DNA of 64,000 nucleotides from Nitrosopumilus ureiphilus (GCF_013407185.1 NZ_CP026995.1:915483-979482), one strand, 5' to 3'; counted from the first letter of the stretch, positions 51,877 through 60,292 are shown. The notes: a model not told the origin generated them from the letters alone. Numbers and translations: made by a program.

Positions 51877-53064
51877 ATGAAAAAAATAATATTTTTTACA
51901 ATTATTGTATTTTTGTTAGTTGGTGTTTCAATTACATCTATTTCTGCACAATCTCAATATCAAATTCCATCATGGGTTAAAGGAGTTGCAAACTTTTGGG
52001 TAGAGGGAAATATCTCTGATAGTGATTTTGGTGAAGCAATTACCTTTTTAATTGATCAACAAATTTTAAAAATTTCAATAATCGAACAATTACAAAATGA
52101 AAATGCTCAACTAAAAGCAGAAAATTTAGAATTACGTTCTCAACTTGATTTGCCAGAACCAACATCTGAACCAACATCTGAACCAACAATTATGGTTACA
52201 ATAAGTACAGATCAGGATTCCTATGATATTGGAGATTCAATTTATGTTAAAGGTCTTGTGAGAAATTACATTTCCGATGTCGTTACATTAGTTATAAGTA
52301 ATCCTGAAGGCGATACGGTCACACTTGATCAATTAACCCCAAGAACAAATGGATTGTTTACATCTAACTATCCTATTGGATCTATGTTTGATTCTAGTGG
52401 AACATACCAAATTACTGTTAAACATAAAGGAATCATAGCTACATCTACTTTTGAATTTACAAATAATGGTGGAATACAAAACTCAATTGATGTCACTACT
52501 GACAAAGCATCATATTCAGAGGGGGAAATAATTCTAGTAACAGGTAAAGTTAGAGATCTGTATTCTGGCACTCCTGTAAGTGTAATCATTATTGATCCTA
52601 ATGGAGATTTAGTTTCTATGTCACAAGTACAAGTTAGTACTGATAAAAAATTTAGTACTGAACTTACTGTAGGTGGTGCATTAATGGAAGTAAAAGGAAC
52701 CTATACAATTACTGCCCAATACGGAACTGAAAATAGATCTGCTAAAACAACCTTTGAATTTGGAGGCATTGCCAGAATCACTCTTTCTTCAAATGTTGAC
52801 CTTGTTGCAAATGGTTCAAATGTAATCATTACTGGAAATATTGAATCTTTTGATTTTACATCTGGTACAGTTAGTTATGTAGTCCGTTCCCCTGAAGGAA
52901 ATTTAGTTACTCTTGGTCAATCAATCCCACATTCTAATGGAACTTTTGAATTTTCATTGATTGCTGGTGGACAATTATGGGAATTAAATGGAGATTATAC
53001 TGTTGAGGTAAAATATGGCGGAATCACCAGCGAACTTGTACTTGATTATGTTGGTGGGAATTAG
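51877..53064 (+). CDS. Secreted three-domain Ig-like protein
   Basis: 395 residues. Signal peptide (IIVFLLVGVSITSISA), a WVKGVANFWVEGNISDSDFG domain seen on many thaumarchaeal exported proteins, a short coiled coil (LQNENAQLKAENLELRSQL), EPTSEPTSEPT linker and three Ig-like/MG2 repeats (YDIGDSIYVKGLV; YSEGEIILVTGKV; NGSNVIITGNI). May be cargo of the mobile element or host gene. Confidence 0.88.
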   Translation: MKKIIFFTIIVFLLVGVSITSISAQSQYQIPSWVKGVANFWVEGNISDSDFGEAITFLIDQQILKISIIEQLQNENAQLKAENLELRSQLDLPEPTSEPTSEPTIMVTISTDQDSYDIGDSIYVKGLVRNYISDVVTLVISNPEGDTVTLDQLTPRTNGLFTSNYPIGSMFDSSGTYQITVKHKGIIATSTFEFTNNGGIQNSIDVTTDKASYSEGEIILVTGKVRDLYSGTPVSVIIIDPNGDLVSMSQVQVSTDKKFSTELTVGGALMEVKGTYTITAQYGTENRSAKTTFEFGGIARITLSSNVDLVANGSNVIITGNIESFDFTSGTVSYVVRSPEGNLVTLGQSIPHSNGTFEFSLIAGGQLWELNGDYTVEVKYGGITSELVLDYVGGN

Positions 53065-53109
53065 TTGTTTCAATATCTTAGACTCTAAACTTGCTAACAC
53101 CTAATTTTT

Positions 53110-53214
53110 ATGAATAATGATAGATTATTTGATCTAGTTTTAATGGATATTCTGTTACACTATCAGAAGTATGTAATTTTGAAACATAATTCACATTTAA
53201 TCTATTGTCAATAA
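53110..53214 (+). CDS. Putative small protein
   Basis: 34 residues: MNNDRLFDLVLMDILLHYQK and YVILKHNSHLIYCQ. Follows a CTTAGACTCTAAACT motif by 18 bases. Weak evidence. Confidence 0.3.
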   Translation: MNNDRLFDLVLMDILLHYQKYVILKHNSHLIYCQ

Positions 53215-53260
53215 TTCACATCATAGTATTTTTTTATATATGAAATGGTCAGTTTGTAAT

Positions 53261-53386
53261 ATGCAAAAAATTCGATACAAATGTGATGTTTGTGAAACAT
53301 TCGATGTTCGCATGGCAAGTGAACAATCTGAAATTTTCAAAGATCCAAAATGTGTAAACTGTGATCGTTCATTACGTGTAATTTAG
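53261..53386 (+). CDS. Small zinc-ribbon protein
   Basis: 41 residues: MQKIRYKCDVCETFDVRMAS, then KDPKCVNCDRSLRVI. CDVC/CVNC knuckles 19 residues apart. ATG 53261. Same style as the other ribbons in the window. Confidence 0.7.
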   Translation: MQKIRYKCDVCETFDVRMASEQSEIFKDPKCVNCDRSLRVI

Positions 53387-53481
53387 CCATCAACCGACTT
53401 TTTACACTCATTTTACCCACCGTAGATTTGACAGTACCAACATCCGAATTTCTTATAAAGATCTTTCAGATTTGTTTGATT

Positions 53482-53832
53482 ATGACTATTGATAATGCTG
53501 TTAAAGACATACAGGATATTTATGATTTGGTGGTGAAATTTAATGAAGATATTCAAGATGTACCTATGTCAAAAATACCTGAACTTGGAATAGCTTTAAA
53601 AAATGTTTTTGATGATAATGATATCAATAAACTCAAACCCCTTGCAAAATCTTTTGTTCAGGCTATCAAAGGATTTACTTTTGGTGCATTATTAGTAAAA
53701 GAAGGCGATAATCGACTCTGCGTAGATTGTGGTAAAGCATTTGCTTTTCATAAAGAATGTGATTATCATACCGCATTTGGCAAAGATGCTCCCGTAGATT
53801 GTCTAAAATTTATAGAGCCAACTAAAATTTAA
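53482..53832 (+). CDS. Helical protein with C-terminal Cys/His cluster
   Basis: 116 residues from ATG 53482 (in-frame ATG/TTG upstream less likely). A helical domain (NAVKDIQDIYDLVVKFNEDI, ALKNVFDDNDINKLKPLAKS) followed by LCVDCGKAFAFHKECDYHTA, a zinc-finger-like cluster, and CLKFIEP. Function unknown. Confidence 0.68.
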   Translation: MTIDNAVKDIQDIYDLVVKFNEDIQDVPMSKIPELGIALKNVFDDNDINKLKPLAKSFVQAIKGFTFGALLVKEGDNRLCVDCGKAFAFHKECDYHTAFGKDAPVDCLKFIEPTKI

Positions 53833-53894
53833 AAACTTAGATTCTAAACTTGTTACACCAATTCTAATATACAAAGTATAACTTTTACATAATT

Positions 53895-54080
53895 ATGACA
53901 AAAAAAGATCACATTGTAATACATAGTATCAAACATCATCTCCCAGCAGGTGGAATTGGTGCTACAATTGGCATCTATTGGGTAGTTGACTCTGCCAAAG
54001 AAGGACTATCTGCTATTACGAACGATTCAGAAATAATACAAGGATGTATTGAGATAGCTCAATCAGTATTGCCATTCTAG
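53895..54080 (+). CDS. Small hypothetical protein
   Basis: 61 residues: MTKKDHIVIHSIKHHLPAGG, then IGATIGIYWVVDSAKEG and CIEIAQSVLPF. One hydrophobic stretch. ATG 53895, preceded by a CTTAGATTCTAAACT element. Confidence 0.6.
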   Translation: MTKKDHIVIHSIKHHLPAGGIGATIGIYWVVDSAKEGLSAITNDSEIIQGCIEIAQSVLPF

Positions 54081-54147
54081 TTTCTAAAACTATGTTTTAT
54101 TTTTTTAATTTATACCTAGAATATCCTTGAATGTTAATTGTTTTTGA

Positions 54148-54169
54148 GTAACACTCAATAGAATTATGA
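54148..54169. repeat. Candidate right attachment repeat
   Basis: Direct repeat partner of 46135-46156 (22 bases, 2 mismatches). Lies 16 bases before the 54185 gene, in a gene-free gap. Confidence 0.4.
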
Positions 54170-54184
54170 ATTGATTATTTTCTA

Positions 54185-54589
54185 ATGTCTGTAAACCCTG
54201 ATTTGCTTGAAACTCTAATGTCTCATAATGAGAAAGATCCTCTAAAATTCAATCTTGCATTAAATAATGCCTCATATCCAATAATTGGTGTCTCCATAAC
54301 CAATTCTCCTATTCCTGTAAATGAGCCTACTACTCGTGGAGGGGTCTACTTTTCTGATACCTTTGCCTACAAAATGAAAGGGGTAATTGAAGATCTATCG
54401 ATTGTTCCATTATTGACAAAGAAGATGCTAGGGCCAAACACTGAATTTGGTGAATTAAAAATTACCACTCAAATAGAATCCGAAGGAAAATCTGTGAATC
54501 TTGAAATCTTTACAAATCTTACGAATAGTGTTCAAACCCCAAACTCGATTGAACTTAGCATGATAATTGTTAAACTGAATTCTGTTTAA
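54185..54589 (+). CDS. Hypothetical soluble protein
   Basis: 134 residues. MSVNPDLLETLMSHNEKDPL, a beta-rich middle (IIGVSITNSPIPVNEPTTRG; VYFSDTFAYKMKGVIEDLSI) and a C-terminal strand set. May be a ligand-binding or beta-barrel fold; no family. Convergent with the J-domain gene (4-base overlap). Confidence 0.7.
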   Translation: MSVNPDLLETLMSHNEKDPLKFNLALNNASYPIIGVSITNSPIPVNEPTTRGGVYFSDTFAYKMKGVIEDLSIVPLLTKKMLGPNTEFGELKITTQIESEGKSVNLEIFTNLTNSVQTPNSIELSMIIVKLNSV

Positions 54590-55140
54590 TTGACTTTAAG
54601 ATATTTGTCATATTTTTCTCTACTTTCTTTATCTGAAAGTACTTCATATGCCTTGTTTAATTTAATCATCTCTCCTTCTGAATCTTTTTTTGTTTTATCT
54701 GGATGAGTTTTTTTTGCCAACTCTCGAAACTTTTTCTTAATCTCGTCTTGTGTTGCATCTCTTGAAATATCCAATACCTCATAATAGTTTGGAAGTTCAT
54801 TATTCAAAGCAGCCTCTCGAAATTCTTTGTCTTCTTTGGTATTCTTTCTTGTTCCTAATTCCTCATAATCGTCTCCCCAATCTGAATGATATTTTTCATA
54901 TGTCTTTTCCTTTTTTGATTCATGTTCTTCTTTATCATAAGATGTTTTTTTACGAAGTATGATGTCTCTGGCTAAAAACAGAAAGATTGCAATCACTGCA
55001 ATTGCAAAACCTGAAAAAAGAATGATTTTCTCTTCATCTGTTACTTCAAGCTCCATGTCTATATTATTTGATTGTGCATAACCTAGTTGGGACGTCCCAA
55101 AAATAATTAATGAAATTATAAAAATACTGAATCGTTTCAT
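54586..55140 (-). CDS. Membrane-anchored J-domain protein
   Basis: 184 residues. Signal-like N terminus, a transmembrane helix (IILFSGFAIAVIAIFLFLA), a charged linker and a C-terminal J domain: YYEVLDISRDATQDEIKKKF, KKTHPDKTKKD (HPD present), LNKAYEVLSDKESREKYDKY. It would recruit an Hsp70/DnaK to the membrane. ~70-residue J domain, standard length. Confidence 0.9.
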   Translation of the reverse strand: MKRFSIFIISLIIFGTSQLGYAQSNNIDMELEVTDEEKIILFSGFAIAVIAIFLFLARDIILRKKTSYDKEEHESKKEKTYEKYHSDWGDDYEELGTRKNTKEDKEFREAALNNELPNYYEVLDISRDATQDEIKKKFRELAKKTHPDKTKKDSEGEMIKLNKAYEVLSDKESREKYDKYLKVN

Positions 55141-55149
55141 TTTGCTACC

Positions 55150-55593
55150 TTATGTCAATCGAAAATCTTCTTTTGCTGTATTTAGAACAACATGTGTAAT
55201 TGTATTTTCCACATTTGGAATGACTGCAAGACCCTTTACAAACTTGCTTAATTCGTTTCTTTCCTTGAATTTTGCTATCACTATTGTGTCTGTAGAACCT
55301 GTAATATCATAAACTCCACACACATTTTCAAATTTTGATATTTCCTCTTCAATGCTCAGAATTTTGTCATTTTTTGCGATTATCTCAATAATTGCTGTTA
55401 ATGAATATCCTATTTTTTCATGATCAATAATTGCTGTATATCCTTTAATGATCTTCTCCTTTTCTAATTTTTTAATTCTCGATAATACTGTGACAGTTGA
55501 CATCCCAAGTTTCAGTGCTAATTGCCTAGCTGATTGCCTGGCATCCATCATTAAATTTTTGAGAACCTTTTCATCCGTATCGTCTAGATTCAT
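55150..55593 (-). CDS. Lrp/AsnC-family transcription regulator
   Basis: 147 residues. HTH (LMMDARQSARQLALKLGMST, VTVLSRIKKLEKEKIIKGYT) and RAM domain (LTAIIEIIAKNDKILSIEEE, VCGVYDITGSTDTIVIAKFK, ISK/LAVIPNVENTITHVV). Global or local metabolic regulator responding to amino acids. Ends 10 bases from the J-domain start. Confidence 0.92.
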   Translation of the reverse strand: MNLDDTDEKVLKNLMMDARQSARQLALKLGMSTVTVLSRIKKLEKEKIIKGYTAIIDHEKIGYSLTAIIEIIAKNDKILSIEEEISKFENVCGVYDITGSTDTIVIAKFKERNELSKFVKGLAVIPNVENTITHVVLNTAKEDFRLT

Positions 55594-55717
55594 AACTTTC
55601 TATGGCGAAAAATTTATTTAAATTTTGACTAAATGCTTGTAAATTTGTTCAGTTTTTTTTACTTTGTTTTGATAAAATTTGTTTCAAATTTAATAGAATT
55701 GGGGTTTCTTGTAATTT

Positions 55718-55945
55718 ATGAGTCAAATTCAAGATCTTGTGAAAAAGGGCCGATCTTTTATGGATGATGGAAAATTTGATGAAGCTTTGGGCTTTTTTGA
55801 GCAAGCACTTTTTTTGAATCAAAACGATCCTGACCTTTGGAATTACAAAGGAGTGGCACTTCGCAGTTTAGGAAGGTACGAGGAAGCAATGGAATGCTTT
55901 AACAAATCACTTGAAATTGATCCTCGAGATAAACATGCCTCATGA
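55718..55945 (+). CDS. Small TPR protein
   Basis: 75 residues with about two TPR units (GRSFMDDGKFDEALGFFEQA; NYKGVALRSLGRYEEAMECF). ATG 55718. Shorter than most TPR proteins but complete in frame. Protein-protein interactions; partner unknown. The region after it (55946-56171) contains nothing recognisable. Confidence 0.75.
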   Translation: MSQIQDLVKKGRSFMDDGKFDEALGFFEQALFLNQNDPDLWNYKGVALRSLGRYEEAMECFNKSLEIDPRDKHAS

Positions 55946-56171
55946 TTTTGTTCTGACAAATTGTTCATCAACTTTATATTCATAAATTTTAACCGAATTT
56001 TGCCGTTACAAGGTTTGTAGGCATAACCTAGTTGTTCAATCACATACGGAAAGAAAAACCTTCATTCAAAATAATTAATCTCAGAGAAAATTTGAATCGT
56101 TTAATTGACAAAGTGGAAATTTAGATTCCTTTTAGTTAATCTATATTATTAAACATAGGAAAACATCAGAA

Positions 56172-56615
56172 ATGAGCAAAGAAGAACCAAGTATCACTAT
56201 GTTTGATAAACAATACCTGATTGACACCAATAAGAAAATTCTTGAGAGGCATCGCAGACTGACTGGTGAAAGGGTATGGATTGGTACTACAAAAACAATT
56301 GATGACATACTCCCACATGTGAACAGTGTTGGAAACTCTGGAAATAAGAGAGAAGATGTAGTTGAAAAAGCAACACATTTGATGGCTAAAATCACTCACG
56401 CTCAACCATTTGAAGATGGTAATAGAAGAACAGGGATAATCTCTACAATGCAGTTTTTACGTGATAATGGTTATGAATTAGAAATAGAATCAGGACAAGC
56501 GAATCTGGATATTAGAAAGATGTTAAAGGAGATCAAGATGCATATGAGTGGACTTCATAAAGAGACACTTGAACAGATTTCTTTTTATATTTCCAAAAGG
56601 ATTGTATCATTATGA
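56172..56615 (+). CDS. Fic/Doc-family protein with altered HxF motif
   Basis: 147 residues. Fic core: HAQPFEDGNRRTGIISTMQF. In Fic AMPylases the catalytic His directly precedes PF; here that position is Gln78, with His76 two residues earlier. So the enzyme may be inactive as an AMPylase or use a different chemistry. The nucleotide-binding D/E-G-N-x-R part (EDGNRR) is intact. ATG start; the next small gene overlaps its stop (ATGA). Confidence 0.85.
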   Translation: MSKEEPSITMFDKQYLIDTNKKILERHRRLTGERVWIGTTKTIDDILPHVNSVGNSGNKREDVVEKATHLMAKITHAQPFEDGNRRTGIISTMQFLRDNGYELEIESGQANLDIRKMLKEIKMHMSGLHKETLEQISFYISKRIVSL

Positions 56616-56695
56616 GTAAAGAACAAGAAAAATCCACAGATGAATTAATTGAGAAACATTCTGACCTTTTAGAAGAACTTGCTCATGATGATTAA
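56612..56695 (+). CDS. Tiny acidic protein overlapping the Fic gene
   Basis: 27 residues: MSKEQEKSTDELIEKHSDLL then EELAHDD. ATGA overlap with the Fic stop implies translational coupling. SDLLEE resembles the inhibitory S/TxxxE(G/N) helix of Fic antitoxins, although the last residue differs. Candidate antitoxin or partner. Confidence 0.5.
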   Translation: MSKEQEKSTDELIEKHSDLLEELAHDD

Positions 56696-56775
56696 ATATA
56701 CCTAAAATTATGGTAATGTCCTGTAAAACTCTTGTAAAATAAGACTATATTATTAACAAGATATTATCAAACACT

Positions 56776-57273
56776 GTGAGTAATGAAATAGATAAGGTGC
56801 TGAGACAAGCTTTTGAGTATGCAGAAGAGGAAAAATTTGATGATGCCCTCAGACTTTATGATTTAGCCCTAAAAAAAGAACCTGAAAACATTAACGCACT
56901 GGTAGACAAAGGTGTGACCCTACAAAACATGGGACGAATTAAACAAGCGATTAAGTCATATGATGAGGCACTTTTAATCTCTCCCTATTTTCTTGATGCC
57001 TTATTGAATAAGGGTGCTGCATTACATTCCGATCAAAAATATCCTGAGGCAATAGAATGCTATGATGCGGCATTAAAGATTGACAAAAAATGTGCTATGG
57101 CACTTGCTTACAAAGGACTTTCGTTAGGCGAAATGGGAAAACTACAAGATGCCCTAAAACATTTCAAAAAAGCACTCTCTATTGACAAACATTATGATTT
57201 GGCAAATATCTCAAAGGAGATTGCACAAGATCTACTAAAATCCATTAAAGAAAAGAAATCTAAAACACAGTAA
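56776..57273 (+). CDS. TPR-repeat protein
   Basis: 165 residues from GTG, with four tandem TPR units (EYAEEEKFDDALRLYDLALK; DKGVTLQNMGRIKQAIKSYD; NKGAALHSDQKYPEAIECYD; GLSLGEMGKLQDALKHFKKA). Standard 34-residue repeats. Scaffold; partner unknown. Confidence 0.9.
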   Translation: MSNEIDKVLRQAFEYAEEEKFDDALRLYDLALKKEPENINALVDKGVTLQNMGRIKQAIKSYDEALLISPYFLDALLNKGAALHSDQKYPEAIECYDAALKIDKKCAMALAYKGLSLGEMGKLQDALKHFKKALSIDKHYDLANISKEIAQDLLKSIKEKKSKTQ

Positions 57274-57433
57274 CATCGCCTGGAGCGGGCTGCCTTTTGA
57301 TGTCTTTTTCATGTGATTCTAAGAATTCTTTATGTTTTGATTTTTGATGCTCCCTTAATCTCTCGATATTTTCAAAACCCTCATGACACAAGTAACATTT
57401 TGGTTTGTGTTCATCAACTAGTGGAAGTACCAT
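57260..57433 (-). CDS. C2H2 zinc-finger protein
   Basis: 57 residues: a short N terminus, then CYLCHEGFENIERLREHQ followed by KSKH, a complete C-x2-C-x12-H-x4-H finger, then a charged tail. Overlaps the 3' end of the convergent TPR gene by 14 bases. Nucleic-acid binding is likely. Confidence 0.78.
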   Translation of the reverse strand: MVLPLVDEHKPKCYLCHEGFENIERLREHQKSKHKEFLESHEKDIKRQPAPGDVTVF

Positions 57434-57453
57434 GATGCTATTGAATTTTTGGC

Positions 57454-57780
57454 TTACTTATTTCTTGAGACTGTGAACTTGCCAATGACTAAAGTCAATT
57501 GACTTCTTCCTACTTCAACGACCGAGTTTCTGATCTCCACAGGCGTGCATTCCTGCGGTTCCCGCAGTAGTATGTCTGAACACAATCCGTTTTCGGCTTT
57601 ACGTAACAAATGGCACATGTTCATATTATTCATACGACCGTATTTGCCTAACTCTAACATGCAGTTGATTACACATGTAATGTGTTTGAATATTTGATTG
57701 TGTTTTGTTTTGAGTTGTGGTGTGTTTGCTTTCATCCCAACCCTAAATGATGTTGGGTTTTTCCGCTCACATCTATAAGG
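57454..57780 (-). mobile_element. IS200/IS605-type remnant (TnpB tail), second copy
   Basis: On the minus strand the frame reads YRCERKNPTSFRVGMKANTP, MNMCHLLRKAENGLCSDILL, PVEIRNSVVEVGRSQLTLVI, ending SRNK. It has the TnpB-end pattern PVEI...VEVG and a terminal TGAC...GTCA hairpin. 57685-57771 matches the remnant at 39685-39770 in inverse orientation. The core and TnpA are absent. Confidence 0.6.
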
Positions 57781-57809
57781 AATATATCCTGATGGTGACA
57801 TGATATGTC

Positions 57810-58907
57810 GTGTTAGAGCAACTAGTTGGAGATTCTCAAGCGTTAGATCGTGCAATTGCAGGGGAGGAACTATCATACAATGATGGTCTTGAATTGATGA
57901 ATTATGATAATCAACACATTCTTGCAGCAGTTGCAGATAATGCCCGGAAAAAACTAGTTGGAGATACAGTCACTTTTGCAGCTTCCTACTACATGAACTA
58001 CACAAATGTTTGCGCTGCAAGTTGTCAAATGTGTGCCTTTTATCGAAAAGAAGGCGCAGATGACGCATATACTTTGACTCCACAAGAAATTGAACAAAGA
58101 GTTGGAATTGCAGAACAGATGGGTGCAACCGAAGTTCACATAGTGGGAGGATTCCATCCAACACTGCCGTTGGAATATTATGAAGATATGATGAAAGTAA
58201 TCAAAAAGAATCATCCTAAACTAAACATTAAAGCACTTACTGCAGCTGAGATTTATTTTTTATCAAAATTAACAAAAAATTCCACAAAAGAAATTCTGTC
58301 TCGTCTTAAAGATGCAGGACTAGATTCAATGCCAGGTGGAGGCGCTGAATTGTTTCATCCAGAAATTCGTGATAAGATTGTAAGGGGAAAATGTACAGGC
58401 CAGCAATGGCTAGATGTAATTGAAGAGGCGCATAATATGGGAATACAAAGTAATGTTACAATGCTATATGGGCATATTGAAAAACCAGAACACATCATTG
58501 ATCATTTGATTAAAATTCGTGAATTGCAAAAAAAGACCAATGGCTTCATTACGTTAATTCCGTTAAAGTTCAGTTTGGATAATACCGAATTGGAGCAACA
58601 ACATTTAGTGAATAATGAATGCTCATCATTATATGATTTGAAGATAATTGCGCTTTCAAGACTAATGCTTGCAAACGTTGTAAACAACATCTCTGTTTAT
58701 TGGGTTGCATATGGTAAGAAACTTGCACAAGTTGCATTATCAAATGGCGGAAGTGATTTAGTTGGAACTGCATTTTCTGAGGAAATTTATCGTGCAGCAG
58801 GAAAACCTACTGCATCATCCGTGGAAGAATTGGCTACAATGGTTAAAGAAATTGGACGTTCTCCTGCACAGAGAAATACTCACTTTGGAATCTTAAAACA
58901 ATTCTAG
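57810..58907 (+). CDS. mqnE: Aminofutalosine synthase (radical SAM)
   Basis: 365 residues from GTG. Radical SAM CX3CX2C at Cys68-Cys72-Cys75 (TNVCAASCQMCAFYR). The later signature DSMPGGGAELFHPEIRDKIV, TMLYGHIEKPEHIIDHLIK and TLIPLKFSLDNTELE matches MqnE rather than MqnC or CofH. Makes aminofutalosine in the futalosine route to menaquinone. The pathway partner MqnD is at 61943. CofH is the main alternative. Confidence 0.87.
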   Translation: MLEQLVGDSQALDRAIAGEELSYNDGLELMNYDNQHILAAVADNARKKLVGDTVTFAASYYMNYTNVCAASCQMCAFYRKEGADDAYTLTPQEIEQRVGIAEQMGATEVHIVGGFHPTLPLEYYEDMMKVIKKNHPKLNIKALTAAEIYFLSKLTKNSTKEILSRLKDAGLDSMPGGGAELFHPEIRDKIVRGKCTGQQWLDVIEEAHNMGIQSNVTMLYGHIEKPEHIIDHLIKIRELQKKTNGFITLIPLKFSLDNTELEQQHLVNNECSSLYDLKIIALSRLMLANVVNNISVYWVAYGKKLAQVALSNGGSDLVGTAFSEEIYRAAGKPTASSVEELATMVKEIGRSPAQRNTHFGILKQF

Positions 58908-59076
58908 TTTTAGACTAATATTAAAAATTCAAATTGATTAATCCTTGTTTTTTAGCGATCTGTTTGGTATATTCCAATATCACTGTGATTTTTAGTTTTA
59001 TGAAGGTCATAATTTGAAAAATCATTTTTGACAATGTTCCAAAAGTATTTAGATATGGTCATTGCCGATTTTAAGT

Positions 59077-59475
59077 ATGGAAAAATATGAAAAATTACTA
59101 AATATGTTAATGGATTTTAATAGTGATATTAGATTTGCAGCAGTTTGTGATAAACAAGGTGAAATTCTATGGAACAGTAAACGTACTGGTGTAAAAAACA
59201 TGGTTCCAATGGAAGATACAAAAAAGACCCTTCAAAGAGCATTGGGTGCTTGGGATGAACGTTCAAAAATCACCGATTTGGTTGGAAAAGGAATCTATGT
59301 GATTGCAGCATATGAAAAATTAAAGCGAATTACTATCCCCTTAGACAGTAAACATATCTTGTTTATCAGCGTGGATAATGTCCCGTTAAAGGATTCAAAG
59401 AAGAAAAGCTATGGACATTTAGTTGAAATGGGAAAGATAATGTCTATTGTAGATTTTGTAAATTCTACAAACTGA
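59077..59475 (+). CDS. Roadblock-like (DUF6659-type) protein
   Basis: 132 residues from ATG 59077 (TTG 59062 is also in frame). The layout is MEKYEKLLNMLMDF, DIRFAAVCDKQGEILWNSKR, helices, then KHILFISVDNVPLKD. Related to 40702 and 59502. Unknown function; could be a small-GTPase or chemotaxis-linked adaptor by analogy. Confidence 0.72.
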   Translation: MEKYEKLLNMLMDFNSDIRFAAVCDKQGEILWNSKRTGVKNMVPMEDTKKTLQRALGAWDERSKITDLVGKGIYVIAAYEKLKRITIPLDSKHILFISVDNVPLKDSKKKSYGHLVEMGKIMSIVDFVNSTN

Positions 59476-59501
59476 GTAAAATAATATCTAAGATTTATTA
59501 T

Positions 59502-59906
59502 CTAAGCGTAGAAAGTACTCTGAACTGCATCACTTAGTAGTTTTGAATCTAAGTTTCTTATTTTTTCTGCAAGTTGTGCAACATATTCTGGAGCCATACT
59601 TCTATCCAATGTGAGATATACTGTAATCATTGGCAAATACAAAATAAGTTGCTGCATTTTTTCTCGGATTATGTGCACATGTTCTGTCATACCATACACA
59701 TCATTGAAATGTTCACGTCTACCTCTACGCAAACCAACTTGATAGTAAAACATCACTCTATCTTCATCTGGTTCATTTGGAATTGAAGAAGCTGATGATT
59801 GATCAGTTAACAAATGGCCTTCCAAATCAATTAAGCCAAGATGTTGAATCAAAGGATCTACTTTGAAGATTTGACTTGCAAGTTTTTGAATTTTTTCATT
59901 TACCAA
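59502..59906 (-). CDS. Roadblock-like (DUF6659-type) protein
   Basis: 134 residues. LIQHLGLIDLEGHLLTDQSS, a middle helix (DRVMFYYQVGLRRGRREHFN), strand-rich LILYLPMITVYLTLD and a helical end. Convergent with the 59077 gene. Start codon at 59906 is TTG-like; no ATG lies in frame nearby. Function unknown. Confidence 0.7.
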   Translation of the reverse strand: MVNEKIQKLASQIFKVDPLIQHLGLIDLEGHLLTDQSSASSIPNEPDEDRVMFYYQVGLRRGRREHFNDVYGMTEHVHIIREKMQQLILYLPMITVYLTLDRSMAPEYVAQLAEKIRNLDSKLLSDAVQSTFYA

Positions 59907-60042
59907 TATAAAAAAAATATTTTGATGAAAAATAAACCTATCGTATGATGATGTATGAATTCAATAAAATATTGTTTACATAAAGCTCATTCACAATATT
60001 TAATTCGTAAGCATTTTGATATTCTAACATGATAGATTCTAA

Positions 60043-60144
60043 TTATTAGATGAGACATGTGAGAATATCTTAAACAACGAGATTAGGTTTTGTGGAATTG
60101 TCAATAGTGTGGGACGACAATATTTGTGTGGGGTTATTCATTAA
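60043..60144 (+). pseudogene. Relic of a DUF6659-type gene
   Basis: Frame open directly after TAA, no start: CENILNNEIRFCGIVNSVGR and QYLCGVIH then stop. The IRFxGIxNxxGR pattern equals the first strands of the neighbouring roadblock-like proteins. Only ~33 codons remain. Rest of 59907-60292 shows nothing. Confidence 0.45.
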
Positions 60145-60292
60145 TGTATTTTTTTGCAACTGACTTTGCAAAGATTGTTCTTTGCAAATTCATCAAACTA
60201 TGATGAAATCTAAAAAAATTTACGCCAAGTAATGATACAAAAAGATAGATGTCTATTATTTTGTAAATTCTACTACCTAAATAATGCCAAAA

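Larger units (their letters stand above)
27335..53850. repeat. Scattered CTTAGAYTCTAAACT motif, four copies
   Basis: On the gene strand CTTAGA(T/C)TCTAAACT occurs at 27349-27335(-), 27838-27824(-), 53077-53091(+) and 53836-53850(+). Each copy overlaps or directly follows a stop codon and precedes another small gene. TTAGA-N-TCTAA is palindromic. It may be a terminator, a promoter-distal regulator or a recombination relic. The interval spans the copies only; the DNA between them is not part of it. Confidence 0.5.
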
